A stretch of DNA of 21,584 nt from CAZIVO01 sp964542765 (GCA_964542765.1 CAZIVO010000058.1:1-21584), one strand, 5' to 3'; positions 1-8,744 are shown, counted from the stretch's first letter. Notes: a model not told the origin generated them from the sequence alone. Translations and numbers: made by a program.

Positions 1-1144
1 TGTGCTGGTCGGCGTGCACGCCACTGATATTGGTGAAGGAGGTGCCGCCGTTGGTACTGCGATAGAGGCTTTGCCCACCGACCACGAGAAGGTTGGAGTT
101 GGTAGGATCGACCCAGATGATGTTGGCATACCACCCGAACACGAGGTTGATCGAAGAGTTGCGGAGGGTGTAGGTCTTGCCTCCATCAGAGGACCGATAG
201 ATGCCACTGTTGCCACCGGACACGTTTGCTGTCGAGGCGTAGACGATCGAGGGTTTGCTCTTGGCATAAGCCAGTTCGACGCGGCCATTGCCGGAGCCGA
301 TGCCGGTTGCTGCTGTCCAGGTGGCGCCCGCATCTGTCGAGTAATAGGCTCGGTTGTTGATGCCCGCGACGGCCAGATTGCCGTTGGTCGGGTGATATTT
401 TACATCCCTCAAGGTGCCGCTCAGGACCTTTGTCCAGGACGATCCGGAGTTCGTGCTCCGGAACAGACCTTTGGTGGTGGCCGCCAGGATCGTGCTCCAC
501 GAGCTCTTGGGAATGGCGATGCGGTTGACGTAGTTGAAATTGGAGTTGGCGGTGCTGGTCAAGCGCGTCCAGGTCTTGCCAGAGTCAGCGGACTTGTAGA
601 TGCCCGCGCCCTGCTGAAACATCCGCGAGCTACCGAAGCCTTCGCCGGTTCCTGCGTACATCGTGTAGGAAGATCCAGGCGCTCCAGTGATGCAGCAGAT
701 CGCCAGGCTGGCCGGGAAATCGTTCACCGCATTCCATGAGGCGCCCGCATCGGTGCTTCGCCAGATGCCGCCACCGACCGAACCGAGCACCAGAACATTT
801 GCATTGCTGGGCTGGATCCACAGCGATCGGGAGCGGCCGCCGACATTGCCAGGGCCGAGCCAGCGCCATGTGCCCGGCTGGATGCCGCCATTGTCGAACT
901 CCAGCGCAACTGCCTGCTCGCGTTGCTCGACTGCTTTCATCATGGCGTTTTCGGGAACGTTGCCATTCTCATCGGCCCAGGTTTTCCATCGCCATTCCTG
1001 TGCGCCGTCAGGCGTTTGAGATTTGCCCTCCTTCTTTTCGACTGCGGCGTTGGCGAGCGTCGAGCTTGTGCCAGCGCTCTGGGTTTGCTGATGACCGGCG
1101 CAGCCGACGAGGAAGGCAAAAACGACGAGGAGGGGGATTCTCAT
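1..1144 (-). CDS. BNR/Asp-box repeat lipoprotein, partial (C-terminus beyond window)
   Basis: The minus-strand frame opens with ATG at 1144 and stays open to the window edge, giving 381 residues with no stop. The N-terminus is a short hydrophobic signal ending in a lipobox L-V-G-C with the lipidated Cys at residue 15, so the protein is probably membrane-anchored outside the cytoplasm. After a Ser/Thr/Lys-rich linker (about 16-80), a beta-propeller of the sialidase/sortilin (Vps10) type begins. Asp-box motifs (S-x-D/N-x-G-x-T/S-W/F/Y) are visible near residues 130, 185, 230, 269, 318 and 363. The spacing of about 40-55 residues fits one motif per blade. Proteins of this type include glycoside hydrolases, photosystem assembly factors (Ycf48) and Vps10-like secreted proteins; no catalytic residues identify a substrate here. 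No convincing Shine-Dalgarno precedes the ATG. The family call is firm, the function unknown. Confidence 0.85.
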   Translation of the reverse strand, partial: MRIPLLVVFAFLVGCAGHQQTQSAGTSSTLANAAVEKKEGKSQTPDGAQEWRWKTWADENGNVPENAMMKAVEQREQAVALEFDNGGIQPGTWRWLGPGNVGGRSRSLWIQPSNANVLVLGSVGGGIWRSTDAGASWNAVNDFPASLAICCITGAPGSSYTMYAGTGEGFGSSRMFQQGAGIYKSADSGKTWTRLTSTANSNFNYVNRIAIPKSSWSTILAATTKGLFRSTNSGSSWTKVLSGTLRDVKYHPTNGNLAVAGINNRAYYSTDAGATWTAATGIGSGNGRVELAYAKSKPSIVYASTANVSGGNSGIYRSSDGGKTYTLRNSSINLVFGWYANIIWVDPTNSNLLVVGGQSLYRSTNGGTSFTNISGVHADQH

Positions 1145-1437
1145 GGTGCTTGGTAGGGATGAGGGACTCTCGGTGGTTCCGAGGAGGAGGGGGAGTTCTT
1201 GGCCCGCAAGGGGAGGGCAGCGCAACAGGGTAAAAGTTTTTGGCGTTTTAGTCACTCCTCACCCCTCCGTTGTCCTCCATTTTGATGTTGCCACCGTCGA
1301 GGCTCTATTCTCGGAATCCTGTGCAAAGGGTGTTCAGGAGACCTTCAGGTGGTTCGTCCCGTGTTGGTGATCCACCAGCGATCTGCAATCCGGAAGATCG
1401 CTGGCGGGGCGTCTTCTCCCGAAGGCGGTGAGGTGAC
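1145..1437. other. Intergenic region between two minus-strand genes
   Basis: About 290 bases separate the stop of the 586-residue propeller gene from the start of the Asp-box lipoprotein gene. It contains the stem-loop described separately (1375-1404) and a short T-rich patch near 1231-1250. Otherwise I see no gene and no clear sigma70-type promoter for the downstream lipoprotein gene. Confidence 0.6.
1375..1404 (-). terminator. Stem-loop downstream of PQQ-propeller gene, possible terminator
   Basis: CCAGCGATCT at 1375-1384 and AGATCGCTGG at 1395-1404 form a perfect 10-bp stem around a 10-base loop. Two further G-C pairs lie beyond one mismatch. The hairpin begins 33 bases after the stop codon of the minus-strand gene ending at 1438, where a terminator would be expected. 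No T-tract follows on the minus strand, so it is not a canonical intrinsic terminator; it may be a transcript-end or processing hairpin. Confidence 0.4.
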
Positions 1438-3198
1438 TCACTGCTCGGAGATGCAGTAGAGATTCTCTCTTCCGCGAAGATAGATCTCGCTGCCGACGAT
1501 GGCTGCGCTGGCGTCGAAACCATCATCGAGTTGGTTGGTCGCGATCTCCTGGTACTGCGCGCCCAGTGCGATGACCTTGGTCACGCCTTCGCGGGATGTC
1601 AGGTAGACGCGGCCGTCAGCCCCTACAGGAGAAGAGTAGACCGTGCGCAGGCCGTCGAGGCGCTGGCCTTCGTAGTGGGTCTCGCCGGTTCGAGCATCCA
1701 GGCAGGAGAGGATGCCGGTGTTGGTGCGCAAGTAATAGATGAGGTTGCCGTACAACAGCGGTGAAGGTGTGTAGGCAGTACCGCGGTTGTGGCTCCACAC
1801 AATCTGGTCGCTGTCGGAGATGTCGCCCTTGGCTCCTGCCAGGCGAATGGCTTGAATCGCCGAGCCTCGGAAGCCGCTCATCAGGTAGACCAAGCCGTTC
1901 GAATAGACGGGTGTGGGGATGCAGTTGGTAGTCATGCCCGAGCAGGACCAGATGACTTCTCCTGTTTCCAGGTCATAAGCGCGAGAGGCGCGCGTTGCGG
2001 GGATGATCGCCTGAAGGCGACCTTCGACAGGGATGATCAGCGGCGTTGCCCAGCTGGTGACCTCGTCTCGTGGTTGACGCCAGAGTTCCTCCCCCGTTCG
2101 TTTGTCCAGCGCCACCACGAAGGAATCACCTTCATGGTCCCAGTTGACCACCAGGGTATTGCCGTGCAGAGCGGGAGAACTACCCTCGCCGAACTGGTTG
2201 CGAGTGCGCATCTGACCGAAGTCCTTCGACCAGATGATCTTGCCTTGCAGGTCCAGGCAGTGCAGGCCGCGGGACCCGAAGTGGGCATAGATGTGCTCAC
2301 CATCGGTGATGGGCGAATTCGATGCGTTGCTCCCCGTCGAGTGGTGACCTTCGTGGGGGAGCACCTTCTTGATGGGTGTTTTCCAGGCGATCTTGCCGTC
2401 GCTGCGATCGATGGCCAGGACAACGAACTCTTGCTCGGTGGTTGGCTTTTGGCTGCCGAAGCCGCGGAAGCCACCGGAACGTCCGCTCGATCGCCTTCGG
2501 TCACGTGTTGGTGGTCGTCGTTCGGGTTCTTCGGCCCGGGCAGTCGGTGTTCCGGTATTCACCGCCGCCGTGAGGTAGATGCGGTCCTTGACGATGATCG
2601 GCGAAGAGTTTCCCAGTCCCGGCAAGGCAACTTTCCAGCGGATGTTCTTGTCCTCGCTCCACTGTGTGGGCGGCTTGGCGTTTCGAGCGACACCGGTTTT
2701 TTCGGGACCTCGCCAGCTGAACCAATCGCCACGCGTCTTTTTTTCTTCGGCTTCCCCGCGAACTACCCGGCCATACATGTGACCACCGTGATCTCCTCCC
2801 GACCACATGCCCGCATACTGGTTTCTGTGGATCAGCACACGCGCCGTGTAGGTTCCGAGCAGCGGGATCTTCATGTCGGAGACCTGGATCATCGGTGTGT
2901 CGCCGGACCACTTCACCTGAACCACGATCGGGATCGTGACCGAGCGCTTCCCGAACTCGACCTTGGCGTGGAATCTCCAGCGATCTCCCTCCACCTTCTC
3001 TACCTTGTAGATGGTGTAGCTCTCTTCTTGCGGCGGCTTTTCCTCACCGGTGACGGTGAAGACGCCAACCATTTTTGAGTTGGTCATGAGCTTTTCGAAA
3101 TCGACTTCGCGTTGAGTGAGTTCCTGGGCCTTGGGAGCCGAGACTGCACTTAGGGCGAACACCGAGAAGATGATCGGAATGGAGCGGAGAACATTCAT
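1438..3198 (-). CDS. Secreted PQQ-like beta-propeller protein with extra N-terminal domain
   Basis: A 586-residue protein with an N-terminal signal peptide (hydrophobic core about residues 8-21, cleavage probably in 20-25). Residues about 27-150 form a separate beta-rich module containing 'EESYTIYKVEKVEGD', 'VKWSGDTPMI' and 'IPLLGTYTARVLI'; I believe this module also occurs alone in secreted planctomycete proteins. From about 158 ('DWFSWRGPEKTG') to the end is a BamB/PQQ-like propeller with repeats of the type 'ALDKRTGEELWRQ' and 'CLDARTGETHYEG', closing with 'LYCIS'. An Arg/Gly/Ser-rich insertion (about 218-256) interrupts an early blade. Such propellers usually bind proteins or act as scaffolds outside the cytoplasm. 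PQQ itself is not implied, because the dehydrogenase active-site signature is not visible. The gene is the last of a minus-strand series, 129 bases after the halogenase-like gene. Confidence 0.88.
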   Translation of the reverse strand: MNVLRSIPIIFSVFALSAVSAPKAQELTQREVDFEKLMTNSKMVGVFTVTGEEKPPQEESYTIYKVEKVEGDRWRFHAKVEFGKRSVTIPIVVQVKWSGDTPMIQVSDMKIPLLGTYTARVLIHRNQYAGMWSGGDHGGHMYGRVVRGEAEEKKTRGDWFSWRGPEKTGVARNAKPPTQWSEDKNIRWKVALPGLGNSSPIIVKDRIYLTAAVNTGTPTARAEEPERRPPTRDRRRSSGRSGGFRGFGSQKPTTEQEFVVLAIDRSDGKIAWKTPIKKVLPHEGHHSTGSNASNSPITDGEHIYAHFGSRGLHCLDLQGKIIWSKDFGQMRTRNQFGEGSSPALHGNTLVVNWDHEGDSFVVALDKRTGEELWRQPRDEVTSWATPLIIPVEGRLQAIIPATRASRAYDLETGEVIWSCSGMTTNCIPTPVYSNGLVYLMSGFRGSAIQAIRLAGAKGDISDSDQIVWSHNRGTAYTPSPLLYGNLIYYLRTNTGILSCLDARTGETHYEGQRLDGLRTVYSSPVGADGRVYLTSREGVTKVIALGAQYQEIATNQLDDGFDASAAIVGSEIYLRGRENLYCISEQ

Positions 3199-3327
3199 GT
3201 GGCTGGCCTGTTATGGAGAGGGTGGCTGCGCTGGATATTACCGCAGAGGTGGTAGTGAGGTGTACGGTCAGGGTCGACGAGGGATGGAAAGAGGCGGAGA
3301 TCGGGCCTCACGGTGGCGCCCGACTGT

Positions 3328-4542
3328 TCAACCGGTCATTTCACCGAGTGCCTGGCTGAAGGAGGTCATGTCCTTGAAGACGTCGCCAACCAGACAGTCG
3401 ATCAGCGCCTTCCTCTGTTCGGGATATCGATCCAGGAACCTGCGGAAGCTGAAACCAGGATCGTAGAAGGCATGGATCAACTGGCTGAACATATCGGTAC
3501 CGGCATCGAGGAGTGGCACGGCCGCGCCGAGCGTTTCGGCGGAAAGATCCCCGGTAGCAAGTGCCTCGTGGATGCACAGAGCGCTGCGTTCACCGGATTC
3601 GAAGGCGTGCAGGACTCCCGACGAGTAGATCGGATCGAGGAAGATACGAGCATCGCCGACCATGACCCATCCGTCGCCGACTGTCTGTTGGACCTGGAAG
3701 GCCAAAGGTCTTCGGGCGCCTCGGACAGGAGAGACACATTCAGCACCGGAGAGTCGTTCGGACAAGGGCTGGCTTTGATCGATCTCGCGCTGCAAAACAT
3801 CTTGATTGGAGATGGCTTCGGGGAAAAGGTAGTCCGCAGAGCCAACGATGCCGACGCTGATGATGTCGTTGGCCAGCGGGATGTACCATGCCCAGGAACG
3901 GTCGGGGAGAATGAGGATGGTCGTTTCGCCGGCATCCAGACCCTCACCACGCGCACCCCCCTTGTAGTAGGACCAGACGGAAACTTTTTCGAGCGTCGGG
4001 ATACCTTCGCGGAGGCCGAGTTGGTTTCCGATCACTGAGGCGCGGCCCGATGCGTCGACGATGATCTTTGCATGGAGATCGAAGGTGCCTTCTCCCGATC
4101 CGACACGCACGCCGACGGCCTTCCCGTTGTCGAAGAGGACCTTCTCCACCGCTGACATCGTGCGTACCTCGACGCCTTGCTCTCTGGCGTGGTCCAGACA
4201 TAGCTGGTCGAATTCGGTTCGTTCCACCTGCCAGGTGCGGGAGGCATCACCGTCGATGGTCTCGGAGAAGTAGAAGGGGTCGGACTCATCACCTCGGACC
4301 GAGACGAAGCGCACGCTGTGCTTGGGAATGAAGTCCGACGCCACGAGTTTCGGTAACAGGTCCAGGCGAGAGAGGGTGCCATGGCTATGGGGAACCAGCG
4401 ATTCACCGATCGAGTAGCGTGGGAAGTCACCGCGCTCCAGGAGGAGGCAGCGATGGCCTTGCCGGGCGAGGAAACTGGCGGTTGTGGTTCCCGCTGGGCC
4501 TCCGCCGATGACGATCACCTCGTAGTGGTTGCTTGCTTCCAT
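3328..4542 (-). CDS. Flavin-dependent halogenase-family oxidoreductase (tryptophan halogenase-like)
   Basis: A 404-residue FAD protein. The dinucleotide-binding GGGPAG lies at residues 13-18 and ends its strand with an acidic residue ('LLLERGD'). 'FPRYSIGESLVP' (40-51) is the hallmark of the halogenase/geranylgeranyl-reductase branch. The halogenase fingerprint WxWxIP is present as WAWYIP (217-222). The second FAD motif GDA...FLDPIYSSGV (297-310) matches the halogenase Fx.Px.Sx.G pattern. Lys74 lies where flavin halogenases carry the catalytic Lys that handles hypohalous acid (Lys79 in PrnA). At 404 residues it is shorter than most characterised halogenases (about 450-540) and lacks much of the C-terminal region, so a dehydrogenase or reductase role remains possible. 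The ATG at 4542 has an upstream AGGCGG as ribosome-binding site and a candidate promoter at 4571-4599. It sits 96 bases downstream of the ABC permease gene. Confidence 0.8.
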   Translation of the reverse strand: MEASNHYEVIVIGGGPAGTTTASFLARQGHRCLLLERGDFPRYSIGESLVPHSHGTLSRLDLLPKLVASDFIPKHSVRFVSVRGDESDPFYFSETIDGDASRTWQVERTEFDQLCLDHAREQGVEVRTMSAVEKVLFDNGKAVGVRVGSGEGTFDLHAKIIVDASGRASVIGNQLGLREGIPTLEKVSVWSYYKGGARGEGLDAGETTILILPDRSWAWYIPLANDIISVGIVGSADYLFPEAISNQDVLQREIDQSQPLSERLSGAECVSPVRGARRPLAFQVQQTVGDGWVMVGDARIFLDPIYSSGVLHAFESGERSALCIHEALATGDLSAETLGAAVPLLDAGTDMFSQLIHAFYDPGFSFRRFLDRYPEQRKALIDCLVGDVFKDMTSFSQALGEMTG

Positions 4543-4570
4543 GGGCCGCCTGGTTCGCCTCTAGATTTTG

Positions 4571-4599
4571 ATGATCGCTCGCATCTTTATTTTTGGCAA
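4571..4599 (-). promoter_or_regulatory. Candidate sigma70-type promoter for the halogenase-like gene
   Basis: On the minus strand, TTGCCA (4599-4594, five of six to the -35 consensus) is followed after exactly 17 bases by GATCAT (4576-4571, four of six to the -10 consensus). It lies in a locally AT-rich stretch within the 96-base gap. The start codon at 4542 would lie about 20 bases downstream of the predicted transcription start. The site suggests the halogenase-like gene can be expressed separately from the ABC transporter. Confidence 0.4.
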
Positions 4600-4638
4600 G
4601 CGATTGGCGACGTCCGTTACAGCTTGAAGGCCTCGGGC

Positions 4639-7600
4639 TCAGTCGTTTCCGAGCGCGGGCACGAGGGATCCGCGCGTCGCGAGGAAACTGGCCAGCCAGA
4701 CCCAGGCAGCGCCGCTGATCGCGATGGAGCCGACAACAATCAAAATGGACATTACCGGCAAGGTCTCATTGCCGAAGCTCGGCAGGATGGCGACCAGAGC
4801 GGTGACCGCTCCGCTCAACAGGCCGAGGCCGAGGAGGATCCCGTGTTCGTTCCAGACGAGATTGCGGACGGATCGTGAAGGGAAACCCAGCGCACTGACA
4901 AGGGCGAGTTCGCTCCGGCGCTCGAGCGCGTTGCGCAGCACCACCATGCCCAGGCCGACGCTGCCGAGCAGGAGTCCCAATCCACCGAGCGCCTGGAAGA
5001 TCAGGAGATAGGTGTTCTGGACGGCATTGAATTCCGCGAGCCGCGCACGAGTCGAAGTGAGTGCCAGCCCGATGTCTTCCATTGCATCGGTGAGGTTCGT
5101 GGAGATTGACTGTGCCCGGTCGGTGGGTGCATCGATCAAGAATCGGGAGAAGCCGCTCGTCGAGGGGAATCGCTCTTCGAAGTGGCGTGTGGAGACGAGC
5201 AGGTTCCCTTGCAGGATCGAGTTGGCGATGGTGCCCACAATCTGGACCTGAAAGCGTTGTCCGTTTTCATCTCGATAGTCCAGCTTGTCGCCGAGACTCT
5301 TGTGGAGTGACCATGTCACGCTCGCCTGATCGCCGATCGCTGGCACCACTCCGTCGCCGTAATCGTGATCGAGCAAGGACCATGGGTTTTCGGGGGCAAA
5401 GCCGTTCGGAGGGGGGAGAACCTGCGCGAAAGAGAAGGCTTCCCGCTCGGCAAGAGATTGCGCCGGGACACCGAGCAAGGTTGGATTCGAAGGCAGGTTC
5501 AAGTTGAGGCAACTCGCATCGTCCCCGTCCTGGACCCGCATGGCGACGACGGAAACGCCTTGCAGATCTTGGTCTTCCAGGCCGAAGGCTTCACGTCCGG
5601 CGCTGGTCGAGAGGTCCCGCAGCACGGGCAGGGTCGAGGTTCCGAACAGGGCGAAGCCGCCGGTTCCCGAGCTTCGAATTCCTGGATCTTTCGGTGGTTC
5701 GAGGCGGTGAGCTTGCACCGAGATGACCAGGAAGACGCCGCTCGCCAGCAAGGCGATGGTGGCGAGGCTTCGGCCGGGGCGCCGCCCGGCATTGCGCAGT
5801 CCGAAGGTGAGCAGGGAGGTCATCTGTCCCTTGCCAGGTTGCCCGATACGGATCAGCAGGAGGCGGCAAGCAGCCATGGCTCCGATCAGCAAGAGGGCGC
5901 CGGCACCGAAGAAGGTTCCTGCCGCCTGTGTGGACCCAAAGTCCGAGGACAGGGCCAACGCCGCAGCGAGGATCGGGCAGAGGATGGCCATGGCGAGGCT
6001 GATATGCCCGCGACCGGCCTCCATCACGGGGGGCGGGATTCCGTTGCGGCTTGCCAGGAGGTCGACCGCTGGTCGGTCGATGGCCTTGCGCAGAGTCAGG
6101 AAGATCGCGATGACGGCGACGAGGATCGAGGCCAGCACCCCTGTTGCGATCGTGGCGGGTTGAACGTGGAACTCGAGCGTTGTCATGCCCACCGCTTCTT
6201 GCCAGAGCGTTCCCAGGAAGTGGAGGATGATCCTGGTGTAGCCCATGCCCAGACCCGTCCCGACGATGGCGCCTGCCGTGGCCAGGACCATCGCTTCGAG
6301 AAGGATCAGGCGGCGAACTTGCGCCGGGCGAAAGCCCAGAGCGAGGAGGAGTCCGATTTCGCCCGCGCGCTGTTCGACTCCGAACATGAACAGAAGCGAG
6401 GTCAGCACGAGCGCAGCGAGGATCAGGAAGAAGCTCAGCCCCAAGAACAGACCACCGAAATCCGTGGCCGAAGTGCCGCTGGACAGGGCCGGGCCGCGAA
6501 GGTCCCGGAAGAACAGGCCTATTCTTGCGGGGTCGAGTTCGCGTGGTAATTGCTGCTCGATCCGGCTGGCGAGTGCTGCGTTGCCGCGGATGGCAGTCAG
6601 CGTCCCGAAGCGATTGCCCCACAAGGAGCGACCCTCCTGCAAGCTGATGAAGGCCTTGGGAGTGCCGCGATGGTCATCCCAGTATTTCTCGTCGATGTCG
6701 CGGATCCGATCCAGCTTGATCGGGATGCCTGGTTCCCAATCCCGGCAATGTTCGCTGTTGGTCAGGCCGGGGAGATCTGGCATCAGCTCGGCATCGGCTG
6801 CGATTCCCGTGAGCGGCGTGATGGCGTGAATCTTGAAGGTGCGAGTTGCGGTCTCCAACTGAAGCTGCGATCCCATGATGAAGTAGTCGAGTTCGACTGA
6901 ATCGCCGATGTCAGCCTGAAGATCTTTGGCGCACCATGAGTTGAGAACCATGCCGTCTTCGGGCATGTCCTCGGGCAGGATGGCCAGTGCGTTTTGAAGG
7001 TGTGAACCGCTGGTCGATGTGAGCGGGCCGATCGCGCAGACGGTGGAGTAGGGAGTCGAGCGACCCTGGCTGGTCAAGGCATTGACGAAGTAGGTGAGGA
7101 TCCCCAGCACCTTGGGTTCGATGGCGGTCATGGCCTCGATCACCGGGGCTTCGAGGAAGACGCGGTCACTCGTCAGTTCGAAGGAGTTCGACGATTCGAG
7201 GACGCGGATTGCGAGTTCGGCGTCTGCCAGGGACCAGCATTGCCGCAGTGATCGATCGGCTCGGGCGAGGAGACCGTCGATGTCGGAGCTTCCGCCGATG
7301 AGCAGGAGATTGGCGCGCCCTTGGAGTTCCAGCTGCTCTTGAAGCCAGGGCAGGGAGAGAAATACGTTGCCGGGAGGGATCTGGCTCGCATTCAGACCGA
7401 ATCGGCCGAAATCATCATCGCTCAGAACTTCTTCAACCTCGAGCGGAAGTGCGAAGGAGACATCTTCGATCGTCGCCATGGCCAGATCGCGGGGCAGCAA
7501 GCTCGGCTTCTCGATCCGCAGCAGGAAGGACGCTCCCGGTTGAAGGTCGAGTTGATTGGCGAGGTGGGCACTCACGTAAGCTTTGCCGGCGGCGGGAGCG

Positions 7601-7998
7601 CGCAGGTGTCGGTCAGCTGGGGCGAGTGCGAAGAAGCGTTCGTCGACACCGAGGGTTTGGACGATGCCGGTTTTGGTTTGCGTCCCCGAGATCTTCGCAA
7701 AGCCCTGCAGTTGCAGGCAGGGTGCTACCGTGAGGGTGTTCCAGGCATCGTCGACCTCGGGGTCTTGCGCCATTTCTTTGGCGAGTTCGGAACGGAAGAA
7801 ACGTTCGCCACCGACGAGTGCGATATCTATGCCGCCGATGCGAGCCATGGCTTGATCGCGCAGGCTGAGCCGCACCGAATCCCCGACAGCCAGAGCGCCG
7901 ACCAGGACAGCGGCAGCGCAGGCAGCCCCGATGGTCACACCCAGGTGGGTGCGCCGAAAATGTGCGAGGCTGCGCAGGATGAGGTCACGGGTCCTCAT
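4639..7998 (-). CDS. ABC transporter permease with two FtsX/MacB domains (YbbP-like)
   Basis: A 1119-residue integral membrane protein with about ten predicted helices: 18-38, 514-540, 566-588, 615-637, 664-685, 693-715, 743-762, 994-1022, 1052-1074 and 1082-1106. A large extracytoplasmic domain (about 40-510) follows helix 1 and a second (about 765-990) follows helix 7. Each half carries the FtsX/MacB coupling pattern, 'EQRAGEIGLLLALGF' (542-556) and 'ERRSELALVSALGF' (1026-1039). This fits type VII (mechanotransmission) ABC permeases, and the ten-helix double-FtsX plan matches E. coli YbbP, though this protein is about 300 residues longer, mostly in the first extracytoplasmic domain. Likely role: moving lipophilic compounds or lipoproteins out of the inner membrane; the substrate is unknown. 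The ATG at 7998 has a good ribosome-binding site (AGGTGA) and follows the ATPase gene by 41 bases. Confidence 0.88.
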   Translation of the reverse strand: MRTRDLILRSLAHFRRTHLGVTIGAACAAAVLVGALAVGDSVRLSLRDQAMARIGGIDIALVGGERFFRSELAKEMAQDPEVDDAWNTLTVAPCLQLQGFAKISGTQTKTGIVQTLGVDERFFALAPADRHLRAPAAGKAYVSAHLANQLDLQPGASFLLRIEKPSLLPRDLAMATIEDVSFALPLEVEEVLSDDDFGRFGLNASQIPPGNVFLSLPWLQEQLELQGRANLLLIGGSSDIDGLLARADRSLRQCWSLADAELAIRVLESSNSFELTSDRVFLEAPVIEAMTAIEPKVLGILTYFVNALTSQGRSTPYSTVCAIGPLTSTSGSHLQNALAILPEDMPEDGMVLNSWCAKDLQADIGDSVELDYFIMGSQLQLETATRTFKIHAITPLTGIAADAELMPDLPGLTNSEHCRDWEPGIPIKLDRIRDIDEKYWDDHRGTPKAFISLQEGRSLWGNRFGTLTAIRGNAALASRIEQQLPRELDPARIGLFFRDLRGPALSSGTSATDFGGLFLGLSFFLILAALVLTSLLFMFGVEQRAGEIGLLLALGFRPAQVRRLILLEAMVLATAGAIVGTGLGMGYTRIILHFLGTLWQEAVGMTTLEFHVQPATIATGVLASILVAVIAIFLTLRKAIDRPAVDLLASRNGIPPPVMEAGRGHISLAMAILCPILAAALALSSDFGSTQAAGTFFGAGALLLIGAMAACRLLLIRIGQPGKGQMTSLLTFGLRNAGRRPGRSLATIALLASGVFLVISVQAHRLEPPKDPGIRSSGTGGFALFGTSTLPVLRDLSTSAGREAFGLEDQDLQGVSVVAMRVQDGDDASCLNLNLPSNPTLLGVPAQSLAEREAFSFAQVLPPPNGFAPENPWSLLDHDYGDGVVPAIGDQASVTWSLHKSLGDKLDYRDENGQRFQVQIVGTIANSILQGNLLVSTRHFEERFPSTSGFSRFLIDAPTDRAQSISTNLTDAMEDIGLALTSTRARLAEFNAVQNTYLLIFQALGGLGLLLGSVGLGMVVLRNALERRSELALVSALGFPSRSVRNLVWNEHGILLGLGLLSGAVTALVAILPSFGNETLPVMSILIVVGSIAISGAAWVWLASFLATRGSLVPALGND

Positions 7999-8039
7999 CT
8001 TTCACCTGCCCGGAGATGACGATGGGTGAGCGAGTGGCT

Positions 8040-8735
8040 TCATGACCTGACTTCGAGAGGGATCAGGCGGCCTTCGCGCAGTTCGAGACCGCGTTCCATC
8101 AGGCTCGCAAGTTGCTGGGAATGAGTCACGGTGACCAGCGTTGTTTTTTCCTGTGCGTTCAGCCGACACAGGATATCGCCCAGTTGTTTCGCTCCGTGAG
8201 CATCCAGCGAGCCGGTGGGTTCGTCTGCGAGCAACAGCCGCGGCCGATTGATCAAGGCCCGGACCACCGCGACCCTCTGGCATTCTCCTCCGGAGAGCTG
8301 GGAGGGTCGGTGATCGACGCGGTCGGCCAGACCGACGTCAGCGAGCAAGCGCTGTGCCCGGTCGGCGGCCTCCCGGCGGAGCGCTTTGTCGGCATGGACG
8401 AGGGTCGGGACCATGACATTCTCGAGAGCGGAACATTGCGGGAGCAGATGGTGCGCCTGGAAGACATAGCCGATCTCGTGATTGCGCATCGCTGCCAGTT
8501 CATCGGCAGTCATCGTGCCGAGTTGCTGGTCCGCGAAAAAAACCTCTCCCTGAGTAGGAGGCACGAGACCACCGATGATGTTCAAGAGCGTGCTCTTGCC
8601 GGATCCTGATGGCCCGACCACTGCCACGGATTCGCCTTCTCTTACCTCGAGGTCGATTTCACGCAGGACTTCACAGGCCTGGGTCGCCGCTTGATAGCTC
8701 TTGCTCACTCCCTGTAATGAGACCAGTGTGGTCAT
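8040..8735 (-). CDS. ABC transporter ATP-binding protein, LolD/MacB/YbbA type
   Basis: A 231-residue nucleotide-binding subunit with all catalytic motifs: Walker A GPSGSGKST (41-49), Q-loop Gln93 in 'YVFQAHHLLP', signature LSGGE (147-151), Walker B LLLADEP (167-173) followed by the D-loop 'SLD', and switch His205 in 'TVTHSQ'. The 'TGSLD' context and the length match the LolD/MacB/YbbA family, which drives FtsX-type permeases. It lies directly upstream of the permease gene (41-base gap) and nine bases downstream of the EamA-like gene, so the three are probably cotranscribed. The ATG at 8735 is preceded by GGGGA as a plausible ribosome-binding site. A short inverted repeat, CGTTAC-C-GTAACG (8743-8755), spans the stop of the preceding gene; its meaning is unclear. 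Confidence 0.93.
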   Translation of the reverse strand: MTTLVSLQGVSKSYQAATQACEVLREIDLEVREGESVAVVGPSGSGKSTLLNIIGGLVPPTQGEVFFADQQLGTMTADELAAMRNHEIGYVFQAHHLLPQCSALENVMVPTLVHADKALRREAADRAQRLLADVGLADRVDHRPSQLSGGECQRVAVVRALINRPRLLLADEPTGSLDAHGAKQLGDILCRLNAQEKTTLVTVTHSQQLASLMERGLELREGRLIPLEVRS

Positions 8736-8744
8736 TCGTCCCCG

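Noticed and set aside
2..739. 245-codon plus-strand open frame
   Set aside because: It is antisense to the Asp-box lipoprotein, which has a signal, lipobox and six repeats; the plus-strand translation shows no domain-like pattern.
1789..3078. 429-codon plus-strand open frame
   Set aside because: A mirror of the 586-residue propeller gene caused by high GC at third positions; no recognisable motifs.
5365..6549. 394-codon plus-strand open frame and 343-codon minus-strand frame (5591-6622)
   Set aside because: Both overlap the ABC permease gene, whose helices and FtsX motifs are clear; these frames have Arg/Gly/Gln-rich low-complexity composition.
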